41,890 bases of DNA from a virus. Shown piece by piece: positions 41,632 to 41,890 of the stretch; the first letter of the stretch is position 1, and every line of letters starts with the position of its first letter. The position numbers and the translations under genes are program-made. The stretch lies in IMG/VR virus record IMGVR_UViG_3300044643_000677, positions 1-41,890 of that record. One strand, given 5' to 3'. Under the pieces are notes generated by a model. That model was not told where the DNA came from. It saw nothing but the letters and a program-made list of their open reading frames with translations, and made no database searches.

Positions 41632-41890
41632 GTGACCTCACTAAGACTTCTACCCGTTGCACCATTTGCACGGGAATATGGAACACAGAATGTACCATAC
41701 CGTCGGAGCTGAATGTTGCCACCATGCTGATGTGGTTTTCTTTTCCACCCTTATCTGTGGGTAACAAGAAACCGCAACTATTGACTACGCAAGGGCCATC
41801 GTCTTCAAGATTGACATAATCTTCCCACCCATCTGTTCCAACGTGGGCGTCATGCCACACAACCATTGCGGGGTTGAGTTCAAAGTCCAT
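41573..41890 (-). CDS. Hypothetical protein at the window edge
   Basis: 105 residues if the ATG that occupies the last three bases is the true start; it may extend beyond the window. Contains AMVVWHDAHVGTDGWEDYVN and HISMVATFSSDGMVHSVFHI, beta-rich and soluble. No family recognised. It is the first of a chain of small leftward genes. Confidence 0.55.
   Translation of the reverse strand: MDFELNPAMVVWHDAHVGTDGWEDYVNLEDDGPCVVNSCGFLLPTDKGGKENHISMVATFSSDGMVHSVFHIPVQMVQRVEVLVRSHELGNAPLFSPQGSAIRGT

Overview
The window is a 41.9-kb piece, or possibly nearly all, of a short-tailed (podovirus-like) double-stranded DNA phage of an actinobacterium. Evidence for a phage: terminase large subunit with ATPase and nuclease motifs, portal, scaffold, major capsid protein, head-tail adaptor, a beta-rich nozzle-like tail protein, a set of ejection-like virion proteins (one of 2284 residues), tail fibres and a lysis cassette. 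No tail sheath or tape-measure gene was seen. Evidence for an actinobacterial host: a WhiB-type four-cysteine regulator, probable leaderless mRNAs, and a Thr-rich secreted protein of a style common in aquatic actinobacteria. No integrase was recognised.

Almost everything is transcribed leftward (minus strand), so the map reads from right to left. (1) 41.9-38.7 kb: small hypothetical genes, a secreted lysozyme-like protein, a RecT-type annealing protein and its partner. (2) 38.7-37.98 kb: two rightward genes, closed by a 15-bp-stem bidirectional terminator. (3) 37.9-32.7 kb: early/accessory block. It holds a three-gene operon (MoxR-type AAA+ ATPase, a VWA protein with an HExxH motif, an unknown protein) followed by four single genes. 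These have their own promoters, most with a small palindrome at the predicted start of transcription, and are separated by GGGGGTCTTT-type terminators. (4) 32.7-31.74 kb: about 1 kb without convincing genes, containing a structured, rightward-terminated segment and a strongly G-rich tract. (5) 31.74-29.76 kb: regulatory operon behind a near-consensus promoter (small proteins, an HTH protein, SSB, WhiB with a nested gene). (6) 29.8-14.4 kb: packaging and virion structure. (7) 14.4-13.4 kb: lysis (holin-like, M15 peptidase endolysin, membrane protein). (8) 13.4-3.6 kb: ejection-like proteins and a RusA-like resolvase. (9) 3.6-0 kb: a 763-residue polyvalent-like protein, two small basic proteins and a metallophosphoesterase cut by the window edge.

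Genes are tightly packed with TAATG, ATGA and GTGA overlaps, so translational coupling is the rule. Recombination functions (RecT-like, SSB, RusA-like) are present, but no DNA polymerase, primase, helicase or RNA polymerase was recognised, which suggests reliance on host replication and transcription. Joining the two window ends would close the metallophosphoesterase frame four codons past the edge, which fits (but does not prove) a circularly permuted complete genome.

The items most worth a second look are the MoxR/VWA-HExxH/third-gene operon with its palindromic divergent control region, the repeated promoter-palindrome-leader cassettes, the gene nested inside the WhiB reading frame, the non-coding 31.8-32.7 kb region, and the host-like secreted Thr-rich protein among virion genes.
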